NCBI RefSeq assembly: GCF_001636425.1
Contig: NZ_KV440953.1
Location: 2,120,847-2,184,846 of the forward strand
Reading direction: 5' to 3'
DNA from: Heyndrickxia acidicola
GTDB lineage: Bacteria > Bacillota > Bacilli > Bacillales > Bacillaceae_C
DNA: 64,000 nucleotides
In this document: positions 35,785 to 45,591 of the stretch, in pieces
Layout of the letters: each line of letters starts with the position of its first letter
Numbering within the stretch: position 1 is the first letter of the stretch
The notes under the pieces: model-generated
What the model saw: the letters and a program-made list of their open reading frames with translations, nothing else
Database searches by the model: none
What the model was told of the DNA's origin: nothing
Position numbers and translations under genes: made by a program

Positions 35785-36885
35785 ATGTCGGGTCCCTTGC
35801 TAGAAAGAGAAGTCCATGAACTAATGAATTTGTTAAACACTGACCAGAAAAACTTCCTAGAATCTAATATTAAACAAAGCAAAAAAAGCAAATGGTTAGA
35901 GGTGTTGGCACTAAAAAAAGGAGTAGTTTTAAATAATAAAAACGCAGATGAAATTGCTCAACAGATAGGTGATTGGGTCTTAATTGATGTCTTAGATGGA
36001 GGATATGGGAATAGACCATATAAGTGCGAATGTGGAAAGTCCTTAAGGTATCAATACATTGTATTACATCAGGAAACAGGAAAGACATATGGATTAGGAG
36101 AAACCTGTTTTGAATATTATACCAGTCTACCGCCTCAAATATTGAAGGATATTAAAACCGGTTTTCACAATATAGATTTGGAAAGAGATGAGATACTACT
36201 TAAGGTAAGGAACAAGGATTTCTTTATTATAGAGCCACTTCTATACATAAAGACATTACCAGAACAGATAGTTAGACAAAGTCAGTTGCAACTTCCGCTT
36301 ACCCAAAAACAAATTGCACAAGTCTACCATTTGAAAGATAGATTTGATGCAAAACTTAAAGTGAAAAATGCTCTCAAAAGCTTAACATACAATCAGGATC
36401 AGCTTTATCAAAAATTAACCTCTTCTGAACAGGAAGAACTTATCAATAAGATAATAACTAGCGAGGGTTACAATGTATATATACCGAGTTCATTTTCAAG
36501 CCAAGAAGTTTTATCATTTAAAGACAATAACCTACCGCTATTAGACCGTCATATTAAGCAAGTACAAAGATTCCGTTACAATCAATCTCATAAGAAGGTT
36601 TCATATACGCCAACTGCTAACACACAAAAACCGGTTTACCAAGGAAATCGTTATATTCCTGAAAAGACAAATCAACAAGTTGTCAATTATGAGTCTATAA
36701 TTAGCCAGCACTTAGAAAAATTAAAGCAAGTTAGAGAAAAAGAAAGTTATATACCAAGAGGATTAGTAAAAGACTGGGTGAAAATACAAGAGGAAATCAA
36801 AACTTTAAAAGCAGGGGGGAGTATTGACTACTCTTCATTTAAGCTGCGTTTATCAAATTTAGTAAATGCCCTGGGTTTGTATTAA
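35785..36885 (+). CDS. Plasmid-type hypothetical protein with N-terminal zinc-finger-like domain
   Basis: 366 residues from the ATG at 35785 (GGAGGAGG before it); an ATG at 35767 with its own GGAG is also possible. Residues 70-120 hold KCECGKSLRYQYIVLHQETG and GLGETCFEYY, a C-x-C...C arrangement with a treble-clef look. The middle is helical (LPLTQKQIAQVYHLKDRFDA) and the C-terminus is a basic, Lys/Gln-rich helix pair. It resembles DUF3895-type proteins of Bacillus plasmids as I remember them, but I cannot confirm this. Confidence 0.6.
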   Translation: MSGPLLEREVHELMNLLNTDQKNFLESNIKQSKKSKWLEVLALKKGVVLNNKNADEIAQQIGDWVLIDVLDGGYGNRPYKCECGKSLRYQYIVLHQETGKTYGLGETCFEYYTSLPPQILKDIKTGFHNIDLERDEILLKVRNKDFFIIEPLLYIKTLPEQIVRQSQLQLPLTQKQIAQVYHLKDRFDAKLKVKNALKSLTYNQDQLYQKLTSSEQEELINKIITSEGYNVYIPSSFSSQEVLSFKDNNLPLLDRHIKQVQRFRYNQSHKKVSYTPTANTQKPVYQGNRYIPEKTNQQVVNYESIISQHLEKLKQVREKESYIPRGLVKDWVKIQEEIKTLKAGGSIDYSSFKLRLSNLVNALGLY

Positions 36886-36933
36886 GTGCTGAGGTCTAGC
36901 ATCAAGGTACTGCAAAATTCAATTCAAATACTT

Positions 36934-37132
36934 TAAGAATGAGGAACAGCTTCTTAAAAAGCTATCTAGTAAAACACACAAAAGTTCACTTTCACTAAGA
37001 GGTAATAAAGTGACCTCAGAAGAGCTTGCAGAAAAAATTAACCAATTAGGTATATCCAGATTATCCGATGTTACTTGGAGCAGACAAAATGCTAAGCGAT
37101 TAACTTATTGCTATAAGCTCAATGGATATTAG
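36934..37132 (+). pseudogene. Gene fragment, DUF3895-like tail
   Basis: An open stretch without a usable start encodes KNEEQLLKKLSSKTHKSSLS, then NKVTSEELAEKINQLGISRL and SDVTWSRQNAKRLTYCYKLN GY. This looks like a small helix-turn-helix-like domain at the end of a longer protein. It follows the 35785 gene by about 50 bases and may be its separated C-terminus or a second truncated gene. Low certainty. Confidence 0.4.
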
Positions 37133-37423
37133 CACGTCTTTACAAACGCTTATACTATTTGAACAAATTTATAGGTCTTTTCGCATTCTTAATAATGAAC
37201 CCCCTATCATAAATAAGGGTGGTTAAACTAGCCACCCTTCGTCTATATACCATTGTATCTTAACTTTCTATATCCGCACGTGAATTCCTCACCTGCAACC
37301 TTCCTACAACTGATAGCTGTTTGTTAGGTTAGTATCAAAAGTTAAACCTTTAATCTAAACTTTTTAAAATTTCCTACTTATATTTATTTTCTTACTTGGT
37401 GGAATAAATTAATACACTAATTA

Positions 37424-38182
37424 TTACTGTTTATTTAAATATAAACGTTTTTTTATGTATTGCTTTTCAGGAAAATGCTGTTTGTTTTGCGGCAACTTTA
37501 TTGTTTTGCCTGCTAGTTTTGATGAATACGAGCTGTTTATTTTGATTGTATAATTTTCATCAAGCATGTAAATATTCTTATCAAACAGCTTATGATGGTT
37601 ACTGCACAACAAAAGACCATTTCTTACGTCTAATTTCTCTTCCTCATTAGCTACTGACCAAGGAACAATATGAGCCGCTTCTAACGCTTCCGGAATTCGA
37701 AAGCCACAAAAAGCACATTTAGAATGATAAACATCTAGTAGAGCTTTTCTAAATAAACTTTGTGCCACTCCTCTTACTTTAACCTTAGCGTACACTTCTT
37801 TCGATTTTGTCGTATCTAATAAATCAGCTGCCAATTCAGATTGCCTTCCATCTGATTGTGCATATTGAAAGGGATTTATGTAACTATGCCAATTAAAGTT
37901 ATATACTTTTTTCTGACCTTCTCCAATATTGGTAACATCGTAGGCAATGAAACCTTTACCTACTTTTCCCTCTCTACTAACCACGATACTAGTTAAAGGA
38001 GGCATCTCTTCGTCCATGCAATAGTTTTGTATGTAATCCAAGAAGAAGCGACAGACTCTATGATGAACACCTACTTGTTCTGCAAGTTCTTTATAGGTAA
38101 TAGGCTTGTTTTTTTCTGCCTGTTTTATTAGTACCTCCCAAGCACGAAAAGCTCTTAGCTCATGATTCGGTTGTTCACTCAT
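37424..38182 (-). CDS. HNH endonuclease with N-terminal helix-turn-helix-like domain
   Basis: 252 residues, start ATG 38182 behind GGAAGG. The C-terminal nuclease is clear: CAFCGFRIPEALEAAHIVPW, then DVRNGLLLCSNHHKLFDKN, i.e. CxxC, AHI.PW, and N...CxxHH (HNH_2 type). The N-terminal 80 residues (ITYKELAEQVGVHHRVCRFF) resemble a DNA-binding module. Such proteins serve as restriction-type or defence nucleases in Bacillus. No methyltransferase is nearby, so modification-dependent or phage-induced action would be needed; that is inference. Confidence 0.82.
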   Translation of the reverse strand: MSEQPNHELRAFRAWEVLIKQAEKNKPITYKELAEQVGVHHRVCRFFLDYIQNYCMDEEMPPLTSIVVSREGKVGKGFIAYDVTNIGEGQKKVYNFNWHSYINPFQYAQSDGRQSELAADLLDTTKSKEVYAKVKVRGVAQSLFRKALLDVYHSKCAFCGFRIPEALEAAHIVPWSVANEEEKLDVRNGLLLCSNHHKLFDKNIYMLDENYTIKINSSYSSKLAGKTIKLPQNKQHFPEKQYIKKRLYLNKQ

Positions 38183-38281
38183 TTTAAATCATCCTTCCGA
38201 CAACTATTCTCTCAATCACTAAATTAGCTCGTACCTCTGCAAAGTAATACAAGTAAAACTAGATACTAAGTCAGGGTCAGC

Positions 38282-38467
38282 TTATATCCGTTGACTCTTT
38301 AGAGTCTTTAAAGCGGACGATGGTGAATCGCTATACCCTTTATTTGAAGCTTCCTTCCTTGCATCCTCTAAGATTTCATCAAAATTAATTTGGTTCATAT
38401 TATTTAGATTAATCTTCATTCTTATTAGCGTCCCTTTGATATCACAAAAGTCTCCAAAGCTGATCAA
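38282..38467 (-). CDS. Small hypothetical protein
   Basis: 61 residues at most; a downstream ATG inside (KINLNNMNQINFDEILED) may be the real start. Soluble, charged, ending SPSSALKTLKSQRI. The start context is weak. It sits 29 bases after another small gene on the same strand. No family recognised. Confidence 0.35.
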   Translation of the reverse strand: MISFGDFCDIKGTLIRMKINLNNMNQINFDEILEDARKEASNKGYSDSPSSALKTLKSQRI

Positions 38468-38495
38468 AGGAATGTTTTATCTTCTTGCTACTTCC

Positions 38496-38744
38496 TTAAT
38501 TCAATGGCTTACTTAAATCGAAACGAACTTTATATACTAGGTTTCCTTTAACCGTTTCATAACCTTGGCTTAACAAAAGGAACCTTTTTACGTTTTCACC
38601 GAATAAATTACTCATGGACACACCTTTCGTGCTAAAAAGCGTACTTAGAACCTGAATTTCTCCCAATGTGCATTCTTGTTCATAAACCGTCTTTGTTTGT
38701 TCTAATCGGTTTATCACCAAAACACTAATTATCTTTAATTTCAT
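38496..38744 (-). CDS. Small hypothetical protein, 82 aa
   Basis: ATG at 38744 with AAGAAGG upstream. Begins KLKIISVLVINRLEQTKTVY, ends GNLVYKVRFDLSKPLN; probably a small alpha/beta fold. It lies between the recombinase gene and the HNH gene. Unrecognised. Confidence 0.45.
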   Translation of the reverse strand: MKLKIISVLVINRLEQTKTVYEQECTLGEIQVLSTLFSTKGVSMSNLFGENVKRFLLLSQGYETVKGNLVYKVRFDLSKPLN

Positions 38745-38965
38745 TTACTAAACCTTCTTTATTAATGATTGGTAATAACTTTTACTTTTTTTACTTCTTT
38801 CGAAAAATCTCTTTAGGAACCAATCTTCCTTGTTAAACATACTTTATATTCTCCATTTCTTAATTACATAAATATAATTTAAAACCTTACTAGACTATTA
38901 TCGGGTAAATTGAGAAAACATGAAGAAATTTCAAGTTGACATAATGTATATTAAAACCCTTAAGC

Positions 38966-39850
38966 TTAATCAAGTGTAAAGGCCTCATCTACAGCATTAC
39001 TCATTTGTTTTAATGTTGGCTTTGTATAACGTTGTGCTACAGCTACAGAATGTCCAGCAAGTTCTGCAATCATGGATATATCTAATTTATTAGACCTTGC
39101 TAACAACGCACAGAAAGTATGTCGTAGCATGTGTGGAGTTATTCCGTAATGTTGCAACAATAACTGAATAGATCGTGTGGTTAGTTGTTTTTCCCTTTGT
39201 AAGATAAACACATATTCAATATCATCTTTACGTGTATCTAAGTACCTTTTGATGGTCTTATCATACTTATCCTTCGCAATAGGAACTGTTCTTACTTTAT
39301 TCCCCTTTGATTGATTAATATGAATTAAATACTTCTTAGTTGTCTCATCATATTCAATATCCTTTAATTTTAATTCAACTAACTCGCCTACCCGCATTCC
39401 TGTAAACTGTAACATATCCACAATAGCCAGATCACGTTTACTTGATGCTTTACGACTGTTAGCTATTTTTAATCTAATAGAAGCTATATCCTCAGCTTCA
39501 ACCGACTTGGGAGCAAGTTGTTTAGATATGTGAGTTGTCTTGTTAATCTGTATATCTTTAATACAACTTCTTTGATCCGTATAATCTGTAAAGACTCGAA
39601 TCGCTGCAAAGATACGGTTAATACTTGAAGGGTTATATCTATCCCCTTTTGTATTCTTTAGAAGACCAGATTCCAATGAATCAATGAACATTTGAATTGT
39701 TTCTTGGGTTAATTCATCCCTTCTTACATTTACTTTTGATAAGTAACGGTTAAGAATTTCGAGATCACGTTGATAGCTCTTCTTAGTGTTTTCCGCTTTC
39801 CCTAATTGAAAGATAAATTCCTGAATCAATTCGCTGTTTACATTATTCAT
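38966..39850 (-). CDS. Tyrosine recombinase (XerC/D-like)
   Basis: 294 residues, full-length. N-terminal SAM-like core-binding domain (TKKSYQRDLEILNRYLSKVN), then the catalytic set: MLQFTGMRVGELVEL (Arg), HINQSKGNKVRTVPI (Lys), THPMLRHTF-type HMLRHTFCALL (His, Arg), LAGHSVAVAQRYTK (His, Tyr). Start ATG 39850. Stand-alone XerC/D-like recombinases on plasmids resolve dimers; alternatively it moves an island. The site it acts on is not visible. Confidence 0.9.
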   Translation of the reverse strand: MNNVNSELIQEFIFQLGKAENTKKSYQRDLEILNRYLSKVNVRRDELTQETIQMFIDSLESGLLKNTKGDRYNPSSINRIFAAIRVFTDYTDQRSCIKDIQINKTTHISKQLAPKSVEAEDIASIRLKIANSRKASSKRDLAIVDMLQFTGMRVGELVELKLKDIEYDETTKKYLIHINQSKGNKVRTVPIAKDKYDKTIKRYLDTRKDDIEYVFILQREKQLTTRSIQLLLQHYGITPHMLRHTFCALLARSNKLDISMIAELAGHSVAVAQRYTKPTLKQMSNAVDEAFTLD

Positions 39851-40673
39851 TGGTTTATTCTTCCTCTAATTTAGTTATGCGAACTTAATTATAAGTGGAA
39901 TGTAACCATCATTTGTATATATGGTGACTAGTTTCTTCTATAATATTACTTGTTCATTTAAAATAAGGTAAAATATGCAGATATGCAGCTGGAATGATTT
40001 TGTGATTTTTTAATGAGGAAAGATTATACTATCGATTGTACATTGTAGTGATAATATTAATGAATGAATGTATGGATAGTAATAGAAAATAACACTTGTA
40101 TCTTTTGACGATTAACAGATGATTTCAAGGGAAATAAGACTGTATAAACGTTGATATATCAATATCTCTAACTAATCGCTATCGGCTTAACGATTGCATA
40201 TTAACATGCACAAATAGTAATTTAAGAAATGGAATTTGGAAAAGCTAAATTAAACAATTAACCAATTCAATTATGTTGATAAAATAAAAATAAGCATGTC
40301 TTATCTTCATGCTTATATTCGGTTGCATTTTCTTCACTTCCATTTTTACGAAATCCAAAGTAAAGATTTTATTTAGCAGCCAATTAACCTAAAACAAATA
40401 ACAATTTATAAAAAACAAAAAAGAAAACTGCAATACTCCCTAGGTTTGCAATTGAGTTAGACAAACTAATAAGTCTTCTCATTAACAATCATTGTACATA
40501 CAAAAGGTACTAATATAAATATTACCAACCTCATAACCATCTCGTTCATAGGCTCTTGCATGGAACTAAGATCAATTTCCCCCATCATACACCTCCAACT
40601 TTATTATCGGGTGATTATGGGTAATTTAAAGTATAAAATGAATAAGCATCCAGAAAGGATGCTCTGTGAATTT
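39851..40673. other. Gene-free stretch
   Basis: About 820 bases of AT-rich DNA between the recombinase and a small gene. I see no convincing ORF, RNA or strong hairpin. It could hold a recombination site. Confidence 0.4.
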
Positions 40674-40841
40674 TTATTTATCACTAAGTCGATGATATTC
40701 TCGAAGTGCTAGCTCTTCTGCATGTGCTAAATTATCGCATTTTTGTTCAAATACTATTTCATCATTACTTTTATTCTTAACCACTGCATAGTATCCGTCC
40801 GGTCTACTCGAAGCACCATAAACAAATTTCTCATGATTCAC
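40674..40841 (-). CDS. Small hypothetical protein, 55 aa
   Basis: The GTG at 40841 follows GGGGAGG by nine bases, so I prefer it over the ATG at 40862 that lies within the ribosome site. The product NHEKFVYGASSRPDGYYAVV and onward is a compact alpha/beta microprotein ending in AEELALREYHRLSDK. Not recognised; typical of phage or plasmid small ORFs. Confidence 0.55.
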   Translation of the reverse strand: MNHEKFVYGASSRPDGYYAVVKNKSNDEIVFEQKCDNLAHAEELALREYHRLSDK

Positions 40842-41213
40842 AAAAAACCACCTCCCCTTCATTTACTCAATTCAATAAGGGAAGTTATAAAACCTTCTAT
40901 TTGTCACCAGCTATGTAATTATTCTTAAGTAAATCCCTAATCAAACCTCCAAGAATTTACGTACTTCGTTCAGTAACTTTCCCTATTCCTTCTATTATGT
41001 ACTGTCTTCTCATCTTTTTCATTTACAGTTTTCGTGACTTTTCGTTGTTTCTTATCAGATATTATCTCTCCAACTAAACAATATTCAATTAGTCTAAGTA
41101 ATTTTTTATCTTTTTATGAATTATTCTTCTAAGACTGTACTTGTATTGGCCGTTGATATATAATAATAAACTTGGAATATAAAATTAACAATTAAGGGGA
41201 AGAAAAGAAACAA

Positions 41214-41438
41214 ATGAACATAAGAACAGGGCAACAATATAAAATTAATGAGCAGCTAACAATTCAGATAACTGAAACAGACAATACACATGTTTACTTT
41301 TTAGTCTTCACAGACGGTAAATATACAGCTAACCGAAACATGAAACGAGAACATTTAAACTTACAAGCCTCTCAATTATTGAGTGGCTTTTTTCTATGTA
41401 CGAAGTATAGGAGAACACCAAAAAAGACCGCAACCTAA
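41214..41438 (+). CDS. Small hypothetical protein, 74 aa
   Basis: ATG with AAGGGGAAG about 13 bases upstream. NIRTGQQYKINEQLTIQITE, then VYFLVFTDGKYTANRNMKRE: a short beta-sheet protein. The last residues (KYRRTPKKTAT) overlap a weak hairpin (ACCAAAA/TTTTGGT) that may terminate it. Unrecognised. The upstream 370 bases hold no gene. Confidence 0.45.
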   Translation: MNIRTGQQYKINEQLTIQITETDNTHVYFLVFTDGKYTANRNMKREHLNLQASQLLSGFFLCTKYRRTPKKTAT

Positions 41439-41606
41439 TTTTGGTGGAATCTTTTTATTATACGTTTCTTCTGATTTTGAGTTTTTAAATATTTCTTAGG
41501 AGTAATTGATATTTCATGGTATATTTACTTTATCTAAGTACTAATACAAGGAGTATTTGGATTTTTCCAAGTTATTTCTCTCTTAATGAAAGGAGAGGCT
41601 AAGAAG

Positions 41607-41840
41607 ATGAACAATTTAAAAGAAATGTTAGAACTATTGAGGAATTACGGTGATTGTCAAATCACACATACCATCTCAGTCAATAAAGAACAGATTATTA
41701 CTGTTTGTTATAATAAAGCAGACGGCTTTTTTCAAGTTACTCACATTCCGACTTTGTTGACTAAAGAATACTTAGATATGGAATCCGTAATAACTGCTAT
41801 AGATAGGGTTTTAAATAATAACTTCGAACCTAGTCGTTGA
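41607..41840 (+). CDS. Small hypothetical protein, 77 aa
   Basis: ATG at 41607, preceded by AAAGGAGAGG; the upstream in-frame ATG at 41586 lies before this site and is less likely. NNLKEMLELLRNYGDCQITH and VCYNKADGFFQVTHI suggest a helix then beta strands. No family known to me. Confidence 0.5.
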   Translation: MNNLKEMLELLRNYGDCQITHTISVNKEQIITVCYNKADGFFQVTHIPTLLTKEYLDMESVITAIDRVLNNNFEPSR

Positions 41841-42059
41841 CTTTATTAGCCGCTTTTTCTTTTATCTCCTTTCTTTTCGTAGACATCAGGTAAATACGTA
41901 CATGGACGAATCAAGCAGTAACTTTTTTAGATTTAGCCCTTTCCAAATAGGATACATTAAACAACAATTTGTCTTTTATTAACAGTTTTTATCAAAAACC
42001 TTTCATTTGTTAGGAAAGTGTTACATAATTAGTACATAATCCAAAAGGATGTGTACCTT

Positions 42060-42224
42060 ATGATTCAAATAGAATTAATATGCCATGAACTTAAACGACT
42101 AACGGATGATTATTATAGATGCTTTATTCCTGAGATTAAGAAAGAAATATATTCTGATATTAAGCTTTTAAGCAAGGTTTTGTACCTTAGTGATCTACCA
42201 GACCATATGGCTGATGACAACTAA
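42060..42224 (+). CDS. Small hypothetical protein, 54 aa
   Basis: ATG at 42060 after AAAAGGATG. An amphipathic, probably helical product: IQIELICHELKRLTDDYYRC, FIPEIKKEIYSDIKLLSKVL, ending LPDHMADDN. Unrecognised. Good start context supports it. Confidence 0.45.
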   Translation: MIQIELICHELKRLTDDYYRCFIPEIKKEIYSDIKLLSKVLYLSDLPDHMADDN

Positions 42225-42378
42225 TATAAAGTTAATATTCATGTCCCAGTATGTGTTATTACGACACATACAAAAGGATTTTTCCTTTTCTCTTACACTC
42301 CCCTTTAGAGCCCAATAAGAAAAAGACTATTCAAGAAAGTAGAACCTATCAAAAATGACAACCAAAATGACAAAGTTT

Positions 42379-42558
42379 TTAAGTTCGCTTTTCATATGGA
42401 TCATACCCATATTCAGGTTTTCGTTTGTAAACCACTCTTCCCAATTCCTCTTTACCGTTTTTTCCGCAAATAGTTGCTCTTACACCTACAACATCTTCGC
42501 CAATTTTATAAGAAGATTTTCCTTTAAAATTATCTGATGTCTTTACTTTTCTATCCAC
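42379..42558 (-). CDS. KIGE-type microprotein, paralogue 1
   Basis: 59 residues from a GTG at 42558 with GAGGTG at the right distance. It shares KSSYKIGE-V-G-RA and GRVVYKRKPEY-YDPY with the genes at 58100 and 58503, so the window holds three members of one small family. The fold is probably a small beta-barrel (SH3-like); the many basic residues may suit nucleic acid binding. I do not know a name for this family. Confidence 0.65.
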   Translation of the reverse strand: MDRKVKTSDNFKGKSSYKIGEDVVGVRATICGKNGKEELGRVVYKRKPEYGYDPYEKRT

Positions 42559-42722
42559 GTAGTTGCACCTCACATTGTCATTTTAAATATCTGGAGATTT
42601 CTAGTAATGTCTACCTAAAGGGGGTCAAAGCAACTCCGATTTATCAAAAAACCTTCTTATCCTAAAATATTAAATTATATCTATTCTAAAACCTGTTTTT
42701 AGTTAGCTACCTGGCCACGTTT

Positions 42723-43045
42723 AAGTAGTCATATCCTATGGGGATAAAAAGCAATCACTCCGTTTAAGTAGACATATCTATAATGATAAAAGGCAATTAC
42801 CCCCTTTAAGTAGACATATCTATGCTGATAAAAGGCAATTACCCCCTTTAAGTAGACATATCTATGCTGATAAAAGGCAATTACCCCCTTTAAGCAAACA
42901 TATCTATGCTGATAAAAGGCAATTACCCCCTTTAAGTAGACATATCTATGCTGATAAAAGGCAATTGCCCCCTTTAAATAGACATATCTATGCTGATAAA
43001 AGGCAATTACCCCCTTTAAGTAGACATATCCTAGGAGGATAAAAG
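42723..43045. repeat. 42-bp tandem repeat array, about 8 units
   Basis: Units begin at 42723, 42766, 42808, 42850, 42892, 42934, 42976 and 43018. The consensus includes AAGTAGACATATCTATGCTG and then ATAAAAGGCAATTACCCCCT. Central units are nearly identical; the first and last diverge. There are no unique spacers, so it is not CRISPR. Position between plasmid-type genes and a winged-helix initiator candidate makes iterons or a partition site the leading idea. Confidence 0.85.
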
Positions 43046-43393
43046 AACACCCGGTAAACTTTGTAAAGGGTATCCATTACTATGTCTTCACCTCGAAATG
43101 CCATGTATAACGCTGTAGGAAGTTTTTAAGATTAGCACTTGAATATATATAAAATTCTTTAAGCTCCTCCTCTGTTTTCTTTGCTACAAAAGATAATACT
43201 GGTATGGCAACACTAAATCAAAATAGTGGGGTAATACCAACACTTGACATGGAAACTCTACGTGGAAGCTTTCCCGCCCAGAAAGCCAGCTAACCAATAC
43301 ACCTGGCTCCACCGACAAGGCTAGCATACCTGATCTCCTATGATAATCAGGCAGTATGCCCAAAATTGGTGGAAAGTCTACTAGACCTTAATT

Positions 43394-43525
43394 TTATTGC
43401 CCAGTTAAGTGTAGCCGATACAGAAGATAATCTTTTTTTGAACAATGTAGGAGTAAAGCCCATTTCATATCCTCCAGCTGCTGCTTATCACAGATAGGTT
43501 GAACATCCTTAACCAGATTGACCAT
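43394..43525 (-). pseudogene. Tyrosine recombinase N-terminal fragment
   Basis: ATG 43525 has GGGGAG before it. The 43-residue frame VNLVKDVQPICDKQQLEDMK then WALLLHCSKKDYLL matches the start of small plasmid-type integrases (usual PIRDKKQI...RDYxLFVLGINTGLR). It then diverges and stops. Sequence between 43.08 and 43.39 kb is not coding in any recognisable way. Confidence 0.5.
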
Positions 43526-43656
43526 ATCTCTCTCCCCTTTTAAATCAAATAATGATTGTACGATTTATTTATTCTTTTTTATTTTATTGAAAATTGAGTG
43601 AGGACAAATAGGACATGAAAATGAATGTTCGATTTTATGTAAATTCATACATCCAT

Positions 43657-43683
43657 AAAAAAAGACACCTTAAATAAGGTGCA
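43657..43683 (-). terminator. Terminator of the 43691 gene
   Basis: Minus strand: GCACCTTATTTAAGGTGTC followed by seven T. Directly after the stop codon of the 82-aa gene. Confidence 0.8.
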
Positions 43684-43690
43684 CAAATTT

Positions 43691-43939
43691 TTATATCAAA
43701 TCAAGTTTAACATGACCTAATGTGACCTTAAAAGATTCCCACTCAAAAAAGGTCCGTTCTGCTTCTCTCCATAATTTTGTAATACGCATAGAATACGTAC
43801 CGGGAAATGAATCAGCAATAACCACAGATCCGACCTCTAATTTTTCTTCGCTTGTCATGGTACATTCTTTTCCTTTAGTATCTCTAAAATAATAAGCATG
43901 AGTTTGTTTGAAGTCCAAGTCAGGGTGACGAATAAGCAT
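43691..43939 (-). CDS. Small hypothetical protein, 82 aa
   Basis: ATG 43939 has AGGAGG at eight bases and the gene has its own terminator, so it is likely real. Starts LIRHPDLDFKQTHAYYFRDT, with GSVVIADSFPGTYSMRITKL and a final strand VTLGHVKLDLI; probably an all-beta microprotein. No family recognised. Confidence 0.6.
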   Translation of the reverse strand: MLIRHPDLDFKQTHAYYFRDTKGKECTMTSEEKLEVGSVVIADSFPGTYSMRITKLWREAERTFFEWESFKVTLGHVKLDLI

Positions 43940-44229
43940 TTATATTCCTCCTATTGTTGTAACTACTAATTTTTTATTCATGCATCAGTATAAACAGGAA
44001 TTAAAGTTTGATCGAGTTTCTTCTATTATAAAGTTCTTGTATTTGGCAATCAAAAAAAGCTGCTTATGACAATATGTTTTATGAAAAAAATCCAAAAAAA
44101 TACGCATGATTCTACCATGTTAGGAATCATTTCCCAATATCTTCTAGTCCGAGAAGATGCCAAAGAGGATGAATTAAGAGCAAAACCCATTAACCAAATT
44201 CCTAATACGAAATGATATTCACCCGTATT

Positions 44230-44690
44230 TCAAGGAAAAGAAATGGACTCGTAGATATCGAAATTGGGTAAAAGTTTGAACGTTCTGCATCCATAATAGT
44301 TTTCCGAGGGTATCTACATCATCTACAAGAAGTTGAGCAAAGGGTAAAACGATTAGAGGACGAAATTAAATTACAATCAACGGAAGGGTATCATACGTCA
44401 ATGATTCAAGCACTCCAATCTTTAAAGAGGTATAGCCACTATAACAGCTACCAGCCTTGTGGCTGAGATTGGTTCATTTAAAAGATTTTCTTCTCATAAA
44501 AAATTGATGTCATACGTTGGGTTAAGTTCTAGTGAAAGTGCAAGTGGTGAAATCAGAAGGCTAGGTAATATTACAAAAACAGGCAACTGTTCACGTTCGG
44601 AATCTACTTGTAGAAGCAGCTTGGAGTTATCAGCATAAACCTGCATTAAAGGGAGATTTAAAGAAAACATACTTCCTCTATCTATTAATA
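44230..44690 (+). pseudogene. IS110-family transposase C-terminal remnant
   Basis: Broken frames read RYRNWVKSL, HLQEVEQRVKRLEDEIKLQS, ATITATSLVAEIGSFKRFSS, LMSYVGLSSSESASGEIRRL and GNITKTGN. This is the Transposase_20 domain that ends IS110 transposases. Several frameshifts are present, and the DEDD N-terminal domain is missing. Distinct from the better preserved IS110 copy at 49 kb. Confidence 0.75.
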
Positions 44691-44799
44691 CTGGATTAGA
44701 AGGGACAGAGCTACAAGAGAAAAGATACAAATATTGATTAAAAAGTTAAACGCCTATTATTGATTAGTCTCCCTGCTTGATTCCAAAGAAGTTTAAACC

Positions 44800-44940
44800 T
44801 CCTTTTTTTATCTAGCCCGTTCGTATTATAATGTCACCAGTTATTTCTGGTTAACCAATTTTTATATGATCTAATTATGGCAGTAGCCAGAGTAGAACTT
44901 AATGGACACCGTCAGGGTAGGATAAAAAGAATATACGTTC
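44800..44940 (+). mobile_element. IS110 left-end fragment
   Basis: CCCGTTCGTATTATAATGTC, ACCAGTTATTTCTGGTTAACC and GTAGCCAGAGTAGAAC line up with the region just upstream of the IS110 transposase at 48.78-48.9 kb, which in IS110 elements encodes the bridge RNA. Here no transposase follows. It is a solitary left end next to another IS110 remnant. Confidence 0.6.
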
Positions 44941-45591
44941 ATAATGTAAACCTTACTATACTTTTTTAAGTACTAAATTGCAGGATTTTATTAATAGTAT
45001 GATCCGAGTAAAATTGATTAGCTAAGTTCGGATTTTTCGTAATATCTAAAACCGATTTACCAAACTTATGAGTTAAAGGAATCTCCCCAAAAAATAGGGT
45101 GTGTATAAATCATTTTTATTTTGGGTGAGAGGAGAAGCTCTTCTTTTAATCTTATTCATATTAAAAACTCATATTAAAAATCCCTAATGCAAATACATAT
45201 TAAGATCCATTAAGGTTTCAAATTAAAAAAAGTGAGGGCCTTCATCCCTTCTTATGACTAGGCCAAATTGTTTTATCCATATTTCTTCTAAATACCAATT
45301 TTTCTAATACTATATTTCTATCTGTCTATACGGCAATCGTTCTTAAAAAATGTAAAGTGTGTAGAGGATAATTTCAAGTGTGATATAGATAACAGATAAA
45401 ATTCATAGACCAAAAGACCTATATCAACTACTAGGTATATGTATATATACAATTAATAAAAAAATGGAAAGAGGGTTTTAATAAAGAAAAATGAGGATAA
45501 AAAAAGAGAACATGACAAATAGACGTTCGTTAGTGATTTTGAACGCCAGTATTTTCCAATATTCCTTTTTAAAAAAATGATATATTAGCTA
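44941..45591. other. Gene-free stretch downstream of the initiator-like gene
   Basis: About 650 bases, very AT-rich, without an ORF or RNA I can support. Since the initiator-like gene ends at 45592, a replication origin could lie here or in the 42-bp array, but no iterons are evident in this part. Confidence 0.35.

Noticed and set aside
42723-43045. CRISPR array
   Set aside because: The 42-bp units are contiguous without unique spacers, and no cas gene is seen.
44494-44730. A 78-aa minus-strand ORF with leucine/serine-rich product
   Set aside because: It is the antisense shadow of the IS110 transposase remnant.
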